Below are positions 1 to 8,089 of a stretch of 64,000 bases of DNA, in pieces; position 1 is the first letter of the stretch, and each line of letters begins with the position of its first letter. Origin of the DNA: Thraustochytrium sp. TN22 (taxonomy: Eukaryota > Sar > Bigyra > Thraustochytrida > Thraustochytriidae); NCBI GenBank assembly GCA_013306675.1, contig JABLUY010000086.1, positions 1 to 64,000 of the forward strand. Direction: 5' to 3'. The position numbers and the translations under genes were made by a program. A model generated the notes under the pieces. It made no database searches, was not told the origin of the DNA, and saw only the letters and a program-made list of their open reading frames with translations.

Positions 1-249
1 CGCGCCGCCGCCCGCGCCATCGCGCCGCCGCTTCGCGCCGCGCGCGCCGCACGACCGGCACCCGCCGCCGCCGCACGCGCACGCGCCCGCGCCCGCGCCC
101 AGCATCGCCGCGCTCGCGCTCTGCCGCGCGCGCGGCCGCCGCGCCGCCTGCCTCGGCCGCCACTTGCTACGCGCAGCGCCTGCTAGCTAAGCGAGCTAGC
201 TGCTCGCTGTCGCCCTGCTCGAGGTCGGGCGCGCGGCGGCCGCCGAGCG

Positions 250-810
250 CGGCGCGGAGGGAAAATCCCAGGCGCGATCAAGGCGCCGCCGCGAGCGCGG
301 CTCGCCTGCTCGGGCTCGAGTCGGAGCCGCCGACGCCGGCTAGCGGGCTCGGAGTCTGTCAGAGCACTGCTGGCTGGAGCGGAGTCCGCGCTGGAAGCTG
401 CCACAGGCGCGGAGCAGGGAGGGGAAAAACCGGCAGCGAGTCAAAGCGCCGCCGACGCGGCCGCCACGAGGCCCGGCGACGTGGCGCGGAGTCGTCCCTG
501 ATCAGCGACTGCTCCAGCTCTAGTTAGTCAAGGCAGAGTCGCTTGGCCTAGTACCGCAGGCGCGGCGCAGGGAGGGGGATTCCCCTTGTGCGAGCCGAAG
601 CGTTGTCGCGCCGCAGTGAGCTCGGCCCAACTTGGCTCTAGAAGCTCTAGCCTAGAGGTCTCGACTTGCTTGCAGCCGTCAACGCCTGCTGGCTAGAGCT
701 AGCGCGCTACTCCCTGTCAGGCCAGGAGTCGCTACCATGAGGAGCCATGGTCGCCGCGGTGCGGGGAGGGAAAACCCAGGCGCGAGTCAACGCGCGCCGG
801 CATAGGCGTA
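250..810. repeat. Degenerate tandem repeat, about 150-195 bp period
   Basis: A core of the form GGAGGGAAAACCCAGGCG followed by CGAGTCAA and a GCGCCGCCG run occurs near 257, 420, 570 and 765. The copies have drifted (for example GGGGAAAAACCGGC and GGGGGATTCCCC), but order and spacing are kept. No coding frame runs through the copies, so this is a non-coding repeat of unknown origin. Confidence 0.5.
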
Positions 811-1512
811 CCGAAAAAGGTGGCCGCAGGCCGGCTCTGCGCCGGGAGGACGATCTCGACGAGGAGACCAGTTATGCGAAGCGATGCTTCAAATGGAGTA
901 GGCCTGCTGGTTTACGAAGGCGGTGGAGGCCCAAGGAGCAGGCGAGAAAGGCAGTGAGGTGCAGATGCTGGAGATGACAAAGGAGGGGAACGGATTTGGT
1001 TGCGGGGTGCTCTCCGAGCGTGTTTGATGACTGGCTGGGAGAAGCTTGAATGCGCATGTGGAAGATGGCCAGGCGGCTTGAGCTCAAGCTAGGTGGCATG
1101 GAAGGCAAGGATAAGCCTCAGATGGACGATGGACGAGAACATGCATGACAGGATGTGTGTGACCGCATGTAACCGGCGTGCCTCCACCGAGCTCACCTCC
1201 TCTGCCCTTCTTCTGCCCTTCGTCTGCCCTTCGTTGCAGAGATTTTTTTATCGACGCCGGCCTACGACGGTCAAATCTCGTTGGCGGGCAGTTTGCAAAC
1301 ATCGTCTCGACCTCCTCCTCGGCTATCGCTCTCTCAGAACGGCCGCCACTCGCATCACACGGTCCGATACCTTTGCCAAGTGCTGTTGGAGGCTGTTGGA
1401 GAGTAGCTGCAAGCTAACTATCTGTGGCACTTCAACGGCGCGGACATTAGGTGTGTACCGCAATCGTCGAGCCTGCTGCAGACAATCAAAGAAAGCGCAG
1501 CGTCTTCGGAGC

Positions 1513-1515
1513 AAG

Positions 1516-1545
<30 letters not shown>
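1513..1545 (+). repeat. CAGG tetranucleotide run in 5' leader
   Basis: About eight uninterrupted CAGG units end three bases before the ATG at 1549, so the run probably lies in the 5' untranslated leader. The same tetranucleotide precedes several other start codons in this window (near 50790, 54240 and 57310). Confidence 0.7.
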
Positions 1546-1546
<1 letters not shown>

Positions 1547-1548
1547 AC

Positions 1549-1908
1549 ATGGCGAGTGCAAATGTGCTGGTCATGTCGGCGGCGTCGCGCGGCGAGGCGG
1601 GCTACCTGGAGGCAGTGACGGTGCGCGCGGCGCTGGCGGCGCCCGTGTCGGACCTCAAGGCGCGCATTGTGGAGGCGAGCGCCTGCACTGCGACGCCGCT
1701 CGCGCCGGGCGCAGAACTGAAGCTCGTGCTGGGCGACCGGCAGCTGCTGCGCGACGAGGCGGCGCTCGCGGACTACGCGGACGCGCTGCGCGCCGCGGCG
1801 CCGCGCGGGTTCGCCGGCGCGGTCTTCGTGGCCACGGGCGTCGTCGGCGCGCCGCTCCAGCAGCAGCAGCAGGAGCAGCAGCGGCGGCGGCGGCACTCGT
1901 CCAGCTAG
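1549..1908 (+). CDS. Small ubiquitin-like-fold protein, hypothetical
   Basis: This is a 119-aa protein of unknown function. Residues about 17-100 read like a ubiquitin-like beta-grasp: a first strand (EAVTVRAALAAPVSDLKARI), a helix region, then LKLVLGDRQLLRDEAALADY, which resembles the K-L-[IV]-x-x-G-[KR]-x-L-x-D pattern of ubiquitin-like domains. The tail is glutamine- then arginine-rich. The frame stays open upstream to 1093, but the first methionine with protein-like sequence after it is at 1549, directly after a CAGG repeat. The next gene starts only 34 bp downstream on the same strand, so the two may share a transcript or be exons of one gene. The ubiquitin-like call is a pattern judgement without a search. 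Confidence 0.55.
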   Translation: MASANVLVMSAASRGEAGYLEAVTVRAALAAPVSDLKARIVEASACTATPLAPGAELKLVLGDRQLLRDEAALADYADALRAAAPRGFAGAVFVATGVVGAPLQQQQQEQQRRRRHSSS

Positions 1909-1942
1909 CTGGCTAGCTAGCTAGCCTGGAGCTAGCGCGGCG

Positions 1943-2641
1943 ATGCCTCGGCGCGGCGGCGCGGCCTCGGGCGGGGGGCGGCCGCCCGACGACCGCGTGG
2001 TGCTCAAGGACCCGGCGCTGCTGGACGCGGAGATCGACCGTCTCCGCGCTGCGCAGCGCGACCGCGCGGCCGCCGGCGCCGGCGACGACGCCGCCGCGCG
2101 CCGCGAGGCCGCCGAGAAGGACGCCGGCCGGCTCAAGATGCTCCTGCTGCAGCGCGCCCGCCTGCGTCAGCGCGACTCGCGCCGCGACGCGCAGCGCGCC
2201 GAGTACGAGAAGCGCGGCGCCGCGGGCGCCGGCCCGCGCGACCCGCCGGCCAAGCGAATCAAGTTCGCCAACCTGCAGGGCCGCCGCGTGGCTATCGGCG
2301 GCCAAGCGGGCGTGCCGTTGCCGCCCAAGCCCGGCGCGGCCCAGGCCGCCGACGCCGACATGCCCGAGCCGCCCTCCTGGCCGCCCGAGCCGCTGCGGCC
2401 CATCCCTCCGCCACCCTCGGTGGACCGGCCTCTGCGGCCCATTCCACCGCCGCCTCCACCCTCGCACGGCGGCTCTCACCGCCGCAACGAAGGCCGCACC
2501 GACCCCGCCACCTCCAAGCCGCCACCGTCCCAGTCTTCCGCCTCGCAGCCGCCGGCGGCGGCTTCTTCCTCGGTGCCTGCCGAGTCCTCCGCCGTGCGGG
2601 CCTCCATCGACCTCAACAAGTACTTTTCCAAGCCGCAGTAG
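1943..2641 (+). CDS. Proline-rich coiled-coil protein, WBP11-like
   Basis: A 232-aa protein with an N-terminal charged helix followed by a proline-rich half. Residues about 20-85 (VVLKDPALLDAEIDRLRAAQ, then KDAGRLKMLLLQRARLRQRD) resemble the Wbp11 domain, where a K-D-P motif leads into a helical segment. The middle has LPPKPG and several PIPPPP tracts that could bind WW or SH3 domains, as in the splicing factor WBP11/SIPP1. The C-terminus (SIDLNKYFSKPQ) is short and conserved-looking. A role in pre-mRNA splicing is inferred only from this resemblance; it is much shorter than animal WBP11. The ATG at 1943 follows a TAGC-rich run that carries the previous gene's stop codon. Confidence 0.5.
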   Translation: MPRRGGAASGGGRPPDDRVVLKDPALLDAEIDRLRAAQRDRAAAGAGDDAAARREAAEKDAGRLKMLLLQRARLRQRDSRRDAQRAEYEKRGAAGAGPRDPPAKRIKFANLQGRRVAIGGQAGVPLPPKPGAAQAADADMPEPPSWPPEPLRPIPPPPSVDRPLRPIPPPPPPSHGGSHRRNEGRTDPATSKPPPSQSSASQPPAAASSSVPAESSAVRASIDLNKYFSKPQ

Positions 2642-3316
2642 GCGACGCTTGCTCTCTGTAATCTACTTTTGCCTCATTGCCTCTCCTCCTCGTCCGCCCC
2701 GCATCTGCAGCGCACCTTGCACCACTCCACGCCGACACCCCTTGCTCCTTGCCGAGGATGATTCGCCTCCACCAGCGCGGCGCCGCTTGCACTGCTTCCG
2801 AGCCCGCCAAGATGATCCCCTCCTCGCTCGCGCTCCCGCGCATGGTCCCGCGCTTGCTCGCTGGCGCGCTCGCCGCCCTCCCGCAGTTGCAGGCCGTTAT
2901 CAGCTGCCTTGGCCGCGGCTGTGCATCTTCGAGAATTGTCTCATTTCTGGTCGCCGCCCGCAAAGGGCGGCCCTCTTCCCCGTCTTCTACGGGTTTTCCC
3001 CATCCTTTTTGCGCTGCATCGCGAGCAACCGTCGCGGCCTCGAGGCCCGCTGGCGCGCGATCTTTTTCGAGGTGCACGCTTCTAACGGCGGCGGCGCGGG
3101 GACCTCCAGTCCGAGATTGTCCAACCAACCAACCAACTGAAGGCTTCTTGAAGCAAACCCAAGCAAGGCTTCTTCCTCAGCCGACGGCGCGGGCCCGCCG
3201 GCGAGCGAGTCCAGACTCCCAAGGCCTCCGGCGCCCGGCCGGCCGGCGCCCGCGGTGGCCGCGAGGGGCGCGCTGTGCAGCGAGCGCGCCGCGCCGTGAC
3301 GCACGCGGGCAGGTCG
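2642..3316. other. Intergenic, no gene recognised
   Basis: Pyrimidine-rich sequence between two plus-strand genes. Two overlapping plus-strand frames are open here, but their translations are rich in Arg, Pro, Ala and Ser without domain-like order, so I do not call them. A short CCAA run lies at about 3122-3137. Confidence 0.5.
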
Positions 3317-5515
3317 ATGCTGGCCGCGGCGGCCGCCGTGGGCGTGCCGGCGGCGCTGGCCGCCGGCGTGTACTGGAACTCGCTGGGCTGCGGCTTCGTG
3401 TGGGACGACCTGCGCGCCATCAAGCAGAACGAGGACGTGCTGGCAGGCCTGCGCGGGGACCTCTGGGACGCGGCGCTGCTGCGCAATGACTTTTGGGGCG
3501 ATCCGATGGACTCGGACGGCTCGCACCGCAGCTACAGGCCGCTGACGGTGTGGTCGTTCAGGCTCGACGCGCTGCGCGGCCGCGTGGTGGACGCGAGCCA
3601 GCACGCGACGGTGTCGCCGCGGCCCTTCCACGAGACGAACGTGGCTCTGCACGCCGTGGCCAGCGGCCTGGTGGGCTGGCTCGCGCTGGCGATGCTGCGC
3701 GAGCCAGGGGCCGGCGAGGACAAGCGCCGCGCGCTGGCGCCCAGCGTCGCGGCCGCCGCGCTCTTCGCCGTGCACACGATCCACACCGAGTCCGTGGCCA
3801 GCCTGGTGGGCCGTGCCGACATTCTCGGCTGCATCTTCTTCACGCTGGCGGCAGGCGCCTACGAGCGCACGCGCAGCGCGCCGCTGGCCGCGCTGCTGGC
3901 CGCGCTCGCCATGCTCTGCAAGGAGTCCGGCTTCACGGCGCTCGGCTACTGCGCCGTCGTGGAGGCGCTCGACTGGCGCGGCGGCCGGTCCGCGCGCCGC
4001 GGCAGCGTGCTGGCCGCCGGCGCGGCCGTGCTGCTCGGCATCCGCCTCGCGCTGCACCGCGGCCAGGGGCTCTACAAGTGGACGCCGCTCGAGAACCACA
4101 TCGCGCTCGAGCCAGACTTGCGCCGCCGCATCTTCTCCTACGCGCACACCCACGGTTTGTACACGCAGCTGCTGCTGGCGCCGCGCCCCGAGTCGCTATC
4201 CTATAACCACGGTCTCGGGACCGTGCCGCTCGTGGACGGGCCCACGCCGCACAGCGTTGCGGGCTACAGCGCGCTGGCGCTGCTGTGCGCGCTGGCGCTG
4301 GTGCGCCGCGACCGCCTGCTGGCGCGCCTCCTGGCGCTCTCGCTGCTGCCCTTTGTGCCGGCGGCCAACGTCTTCTTTCCCATTGGCGCGGTGCTGGCCG
4401 AGCGCCTGCTCTACATTCCCAGCGTCGGCGCCTGCCTGCTCGCTGGGCTCGGACTCGAGCGCGCGCGCCGCCACGCCCCGCGCCTGCACAAGGCGCTGCT
4501 CGTGGTTACCGCGCTCTACGGCGTGCGCCTCGCCTCCTGGACCGTGGAGCGCAACCGCGACTGGGAGTCCGACCTCACGCTTTTCGAGAGCGGCTTGCGC
4601 ACCCAGCCGGATAACGTCGCGGCGCTCAGCAACGTCGGGTACATGTATATGCAGGACGATCAGGATGCGCAGCACTTGGCGCTCTCGTACGAGTACCTGG
4701 ATCGCGCGACGACCATGTACCCAGACTTCACGACGGCATGGCTCAATTTGAGCATCGTGGCACGCAAGCTGCTGCGGCCCGCGGAGTCCGCGCGCGCGCT
4801 GCGCAGGCTTCTCGAGCTCGAGCCCGAGAGGCACACTGCGCGCGTCAACCTGGCCGACGTCCTCGTGCAGGTCGCCGAGAACCCCGACGCGCCGCCTGGC
4901 GCGCGCCAGGAGGCGGCCGCCAGTCTAGACGATGCTGCGGCCCACCTGCCGGATGCGCCCCTCCTGCACTTTGCACGCGGCCGCCTGCACGTGCTCGCCG
5001 TGGGGGCTGCCGAGGCGAGTCTGGTGGACTTTGAGCGCGCGCTTGAGCTCAACACACACATTGCTCCGGACGCACCCAATCGCGTCCTGCCTGCGGTCGT
5101 CCTGGACTCCATGGCGTCCGTCCTGCGCGCCAAGGGCGACCTACAGGCGGCGCTTGAACTTTGGGAGCGTGCTGCGGAGTCGGAAGACCCAGTGGCCGCC
5201 GTACTCTCCAATGCGGCCATGCTGGGCTGGGTCCACGCGCACCAGGTGTTGGGCCCGGTTGCCGCGCATTTCACGCTCCCGGACGGGAGAAAGCTCACGG
5301 CCCTGCAGCGCGCCGCGCAGCTCATGTACCGCGCGGAGACTCTGGCGCCGGAGAATGGTCTGATCTTTGCCAACAAGGGTTGGCTATATGAAGTGGCTGG
5401 CGACAGGGTCACCGCGCGTGGTGCCTATGAGCGCGCCGAAATGCTCCAGCCGGGCCATCCCAATGTGCGCACTGGTTTGCAGCGCACGGCACTCACGGCT
5501 GACGCAGCAGTGTGA
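3317..5515 (+). CDS. TMTC-type O-mannosyltransferase (membrane + TPR)
   Basis: A 732-aa protein of the TMTC family, ER membrane enzymes that O-mannosylate cadherin-type and related domains from a dolichol-linked donor. The N-terminus holds the first membrane helix and the GT-C acidic motif FVWDD (residues 27-31). RNDFWGDP and SHRSYRPLTVWSFRLD follow (56-84), as does a VHTIHTESVASLVGRADIL segment, all hallmarks of the family. A DUF1736-like part follows (LYKWTPLENHIAL, then SYNHGLGTVPLVDG) together with FFPIGAVLAERLLYIPSVG. The C-terminal half is built of TPR-like helical repeats (for example NVAALSNVGYMYMQDDQDA). The ATG at 3317 is chosen because the frame upstream has only a GTG at 3275. It is intronless and of normal length for the family. 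Confidence 0.9.
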   Translation: MLAAAAAVGVPAALAAGVYWNSLGCGFVWDDLRAIKQNEDVLAGLRGDLWDAALLRNDFWGDPMDSDGSHRSYRPLTVWSFRLDALRGRVVDASQHATVSPRPFHETNVALHAVASGLVGWLALAMLREPGAGEDKRRALAPSVAAAALFAVHTIHTESVASLVGRADILGCIFFTLAAGAYERTRSAPLAALLAALAMLCKESGFTALGYCAVVEALDWRGGRSARRGSVLAAGAAVLLGIRLALHRGQGLYKWTPLENHIALEPDLRRRIFSYAHTHGLYTQLLLAPRPESLSYNHGLGTVPLVDGPTPHSVAGYSALALLCALALVRRDRLLARLLALSLLPFVPAANVFFPIGAVLAERLLYIPSVGACLLAGLGLERARRHAPRLHKALLVVTALYGVRLASWTVERNRDWESDLTLFESGLRTQPDNVAALSNVGYMYMQDDQDAQHLALSYEYLDRATTMYPDFTTAWLNLSIVARKLLRPAESARALRRLLELEPERHTARVNLADVLVQVAENPDAPPGARQEAAASLDDAAAHLPDAPLLHFARGRLHVLAVGAAEASLVDFERALELNTHIAPDAPNRVLPAVVLDSMASVLRAKGDLQAALELWERAAESEDPVAAVLSNAAMLGWVHAHQVLGPVAAHFTLPDGRKLTALQRAAQLMYRAETLAPENGLIFANKGWLYEVAGDRVTARGAYERAEMLQPGHPNVRTGLQRTALTADAAV

Positions 5516-5649
5516 GAAGGCCCGGGTGGCTGGCTCATCGTCAGTCCTTCCCTTTTTTTGGCCTTCACATCGTGCAGCACCAGAGCAGCACCAGCACGAG
5601 CAGCAAGGCGAGATCCTTTTTTTGTTCCATCCAAAAATCATGTGTTCTT

Positions 5650-5935
5650 TAATGTAGGAGGCCATGTCCAACACCAGATGGTCGAGGTGACGCCGCGTCA
5701 GCACGTTGTAACCGTGAAGCTGAGAATAAGTACGGGAGGCCACGGCCCACAGCAGGTAGCCAAGGCGAAGTGGGCCATTCCGCATAGAAGAATCAGTGCA
5801 AGGCCATGTCAAACGATCGGTGGCCGAGGTGACATGCGAGCCGTTCAATGGAGCCTGTTAGAATCACAAGGAGGCCACACCCGGTGGCAGGTAGCCGAGA
5901 TGGCGCGTAAGCACATCGTAGCCATACAACAGAGG
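5650..5935 (-). repeat. Diverged 65-75 bp repeat across the end of a coiled-coil gene
   Basis: Four related blocks beginning GGAGGCCA or AAGGCCA start near 5657, 5736, 5799 and 5870 and share GGTGGCCGAGGTGA-like and CAGCACGTTGTAACC-like segments. The last block encodes the C-terminus of the minus-strand protein (GYDVLTRHLGYLPPGVASL). Translating the others on the same strand gives related strings (GYNVLTRRHLDHLVLDMAS and LRLGYLLWAVAS). The repeats thus extend past the present stop codon. Confidence 0.6.
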
Positions 5936-6856
5936 GTCCGATTCGGCGTCCCGCTTTGGGTAGGTCTCGGGTAGCGTGACGCCCTTGAGAAAGTCGCGGT
6001 CCTCTGCCTCCTTACGGCGACGCCAGGCCTGGAGCTGCTCTCGCTGCTCGCGGCGCGCTTGGTCCTTTTTGGAGAACTCGCGCACGCAGACCTCTTCGAT
6101 CTCCTGCGATTCCTGGCGCGCCACGCGCCGCGCCTCGCGGCGCTCCAGGGCTTGTTTCTCAAGCTGCTCGGCGCCGCGCTGCATGTTTAGTGCCTTCCGC
6201 ACGCGCGTCTCGGCGGCAGCCCTCTCGGCGTTGAGCGCGAGAGACTTGGCCTCGGCCCTTTTAGCGTGCGAGCGCTCGGCGCGCTCCCGTGCCAGGCGCG
6301 TTGCCGTGACGCGCTTTAGCCGCTCGCGTTTGGCCTGCACGAAGGCCTGCAGGCTCTCGGGTGCCGTCGTGGCCCGCGCCAGCGGCGCGGGCTCCGCCTC
6401 GCGCTCCAGGTCGGCAGCATCGGGCTTGGGTCGCGCCCCCTTGCGGTTCTCCGCGGCCTTCTTGGCAGACCTTTCACGCGCCTCAAAGCTCGGCAGTAGC
6501 CCCTGCGTTTTCGCGGACGGCGCGGCGCGGCGCTCCTCCCAGTCCTGACTGTGCTCCGAGACCACGTCATCGTCGTTGCCGTGGCCGTCCTTTTCCTCCT
6601 CGGCCACGCCATCCTCCAAGTCCTCGTGCGCTTGCGGCTCGCCAAGAATCTCCTGTGCAAGGCCTCGGCGGTCCTCAGCGATGATTCGTCTACCGGCGAC
6701 CCTGACGGAGGAGCCGCCATTTGCGCGCCGCGAACTTGCACTCTTGCTTGTGCTGGTGCTCGCGCCGCGCGCCACTTTGCGCGTCCCGGGGCCAGCGCGC
6801 TTCTTGGAGACGCGGGGCATGACGGCAACGCCCTTGGCGGCAGCCACCTTGCGCAT
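5864..6856 (-). CDS. Charged coiled-coil protein, hypothetical
   Basis: A 330-aa basic protein of unknown function. The N-terminal third is low-complexity (Ser/Arg/Lys) and likely disordered, with an acidic stretch around residues 75-105. Residues about 170-300 form a long charged helix rich in Arg, Glu, Ala and Lys (RAAAETRVRKALNMQRGAEQ) of coiled-coil character. The C-terminus (DFLKGVTLPETYPKRDAESD, then YGYDVLTRHLGYLPPG) is more ordered and is part of a repeat that continues beyond the stop. Either Met1 at 6856 or Met13 at 6820 could be the start. No family is recognised. It is convergent with the TMTC gene. Confidence 0.65.
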   Translation of the reverse strand: MRKVAAAKGVAVMPRVSKKRAGPGTRKVARGASTSTSKSASSRRANGGSSVRVAGRRIIAEDRRGLAQEILGEPQAHEDLEDGVAEEEKDGHGNDDDVVSEHSQDWEERRAAPSAKTQGLLPSFEARERSAKKAAENRKGARPKPDAADLEREAEPAPLARATTAPESLQAFVQAKRERLKRVTATRLARERAERSHAKRAEAKSLALNAERAAAETRVRKALNMQRGAEQLEKQALERREARRVARQESQEIEEVCVREFSKKDQARREQREQLQAWRRRKEAEDRDFLKGVTLPETYPKRDAESDPLLYGYDVLTRHLGYLPPGVASL

Positions 6857-7122
6857 TGCCCGCGTCGGCGTCGCCCTCGCCGCTCTCGCCGCTCCCGCGC
6901 CGCCGCCGCGCGTCAGTTCTCGCCCTTTGATTCGGCATCATCTTGAGGGAGACTTGGCACACGCCAGAGTCACTCGGGTGCAGTGAGTGTCAGGCGCGAT
7001 CGTAACGGATGACTTGGGACTCATTCGTCCTGACTGTGAGTCTCTTCTAAAGAGGCGCGGTCTCACTGTCAGACTCGGACCGAGCGCGCTCCTGAGAAAG
7101 CGGATGCGAACGCTCCGCCGCG

Positions 7123-8022
7123 CTAGTCGATGATCATGCGCTCCTGCTCGGGATACTGCGCCGTGTGACGATCCTCAAGGCTGTGCCGCAAGCCGCCGCG
7201 CACGCTCGAGACAACATCCGACATGGCGGGTGAGAGGAGAAACGAGCGTGCGGTAGGACGTGCCTGCAGAGGTGTAGACTGGCAAGAGGAGGTCGACTGA
7301 AGTTGCGTGCTTGCTCTCGGCCGCTCGACCCCTGCGCTGCCTCCGGTGACAAAGGGGCGTGCCACACAAAGCCATGCAGTCCAAGCAGGCCTCATCAGGC
7401 GCGCCTCCCGGGCCTACGGCGTTGACAACGAACGACACGCCGCTCTCAACGCCGTCCTCATCAAGGCTTGTCTGATGGCGTGGCCCTTCTTGCAGTCCAG
7501 GACGGCCTTCCAGTCTCCGGCGACAGGGATCGGCCGTGGCGTGTAGGGAGCACCTTGCCGTTCGAGAGGCGAAAAACAGCGGTCGAGCAGCTCAGAAAGG
7601 TAGTTGTCGACCTCATGGTAGCGACGAGGTAAAGATATTGACTTGTTCTCGTCGAAAAGGGCTTTTCCAGAAGGAAGGCGCAGTGTCGAGCAAAGCTCAA
7701 GCAGTGCGTGTTCGACTCGTGGATCGGCCCAGGATGCTTACCGGCGTCGAGAGCGCACTGTAGTCCGTCGAGCACGGCCTTACAGGCAAGCACGCCCTTG
7801 AGGAGAATGAGCAAGTAGACGAGCAGGAATTCGGCACGTGCGGCGCGGGGGCGGTGTACTGCAGCGCGTGCTGACTGGCCGTGACGCGGGCCCATGCCTT
7901 CAATTCAGCCTCTGCAGTTCGCGGCTGGAGGCAGGTGCTCGCAGAAGCCCCCGAGCGAGCTGGCCTTGCGTATGACACGGTCCGCCACCCGGCACGTGTG
8001 CCGCTCATGCTGGTCGCTTACC
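7123..8022 (-). other. Unresolved intron-bearing or decayed minus-strand locus
   Basis: Several short segments on the minus strand read like real protein but lie in different frames. They are FLLVYLLILLKGVLACKAVL (about 7750-7830), YHEVDNYLSELLDRCFSPLE (down from 7620), PVAGDWKAVLDCKKGHAI (about 7475-7530), LDEDGVESGVSFVVNAVGPG (about 7400-7460) and the ending GGLRHSLEDRHTAQYPEQER near 7130. Donor-like GTAAGC sequences sit at 7736-7741 and 8016-8021 on this strand. This may be one spliced gene or a frame-broken pseudogene. I cannot fix the exons, and no function is visible beyond one hydrophobic segment. Confidence 0.35.
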
Positions 8023-8089
8023 ACTACCTCGCTCGTGCTCTCTCACTGTGCGTGCTCATTATGTGGATCTTTTGAAAGTGCTTATGCTG

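Larger units (their letters stand above)
1..1548. other. GC-rich stretch without a recognisable gene
   Basis: No reading frame here looks like a protein. The short open frames on both strands are what a sequence this GC-rich gives by chance. The stretch holds a degenerate repeat (about 250-810, listed separately) and, from about 1180 on, pyrimidine-rich sequence that may belong to the leader of the gene starting at 1549. Confidence 0.6.

Noticed and set aside
2677-3489. 270-codon plus-strand frame before the TMTC gene
   Set aside because: Composition is typical of random GC-rich sequence, and the end overlaps the TMTC start in another frame. No motif.
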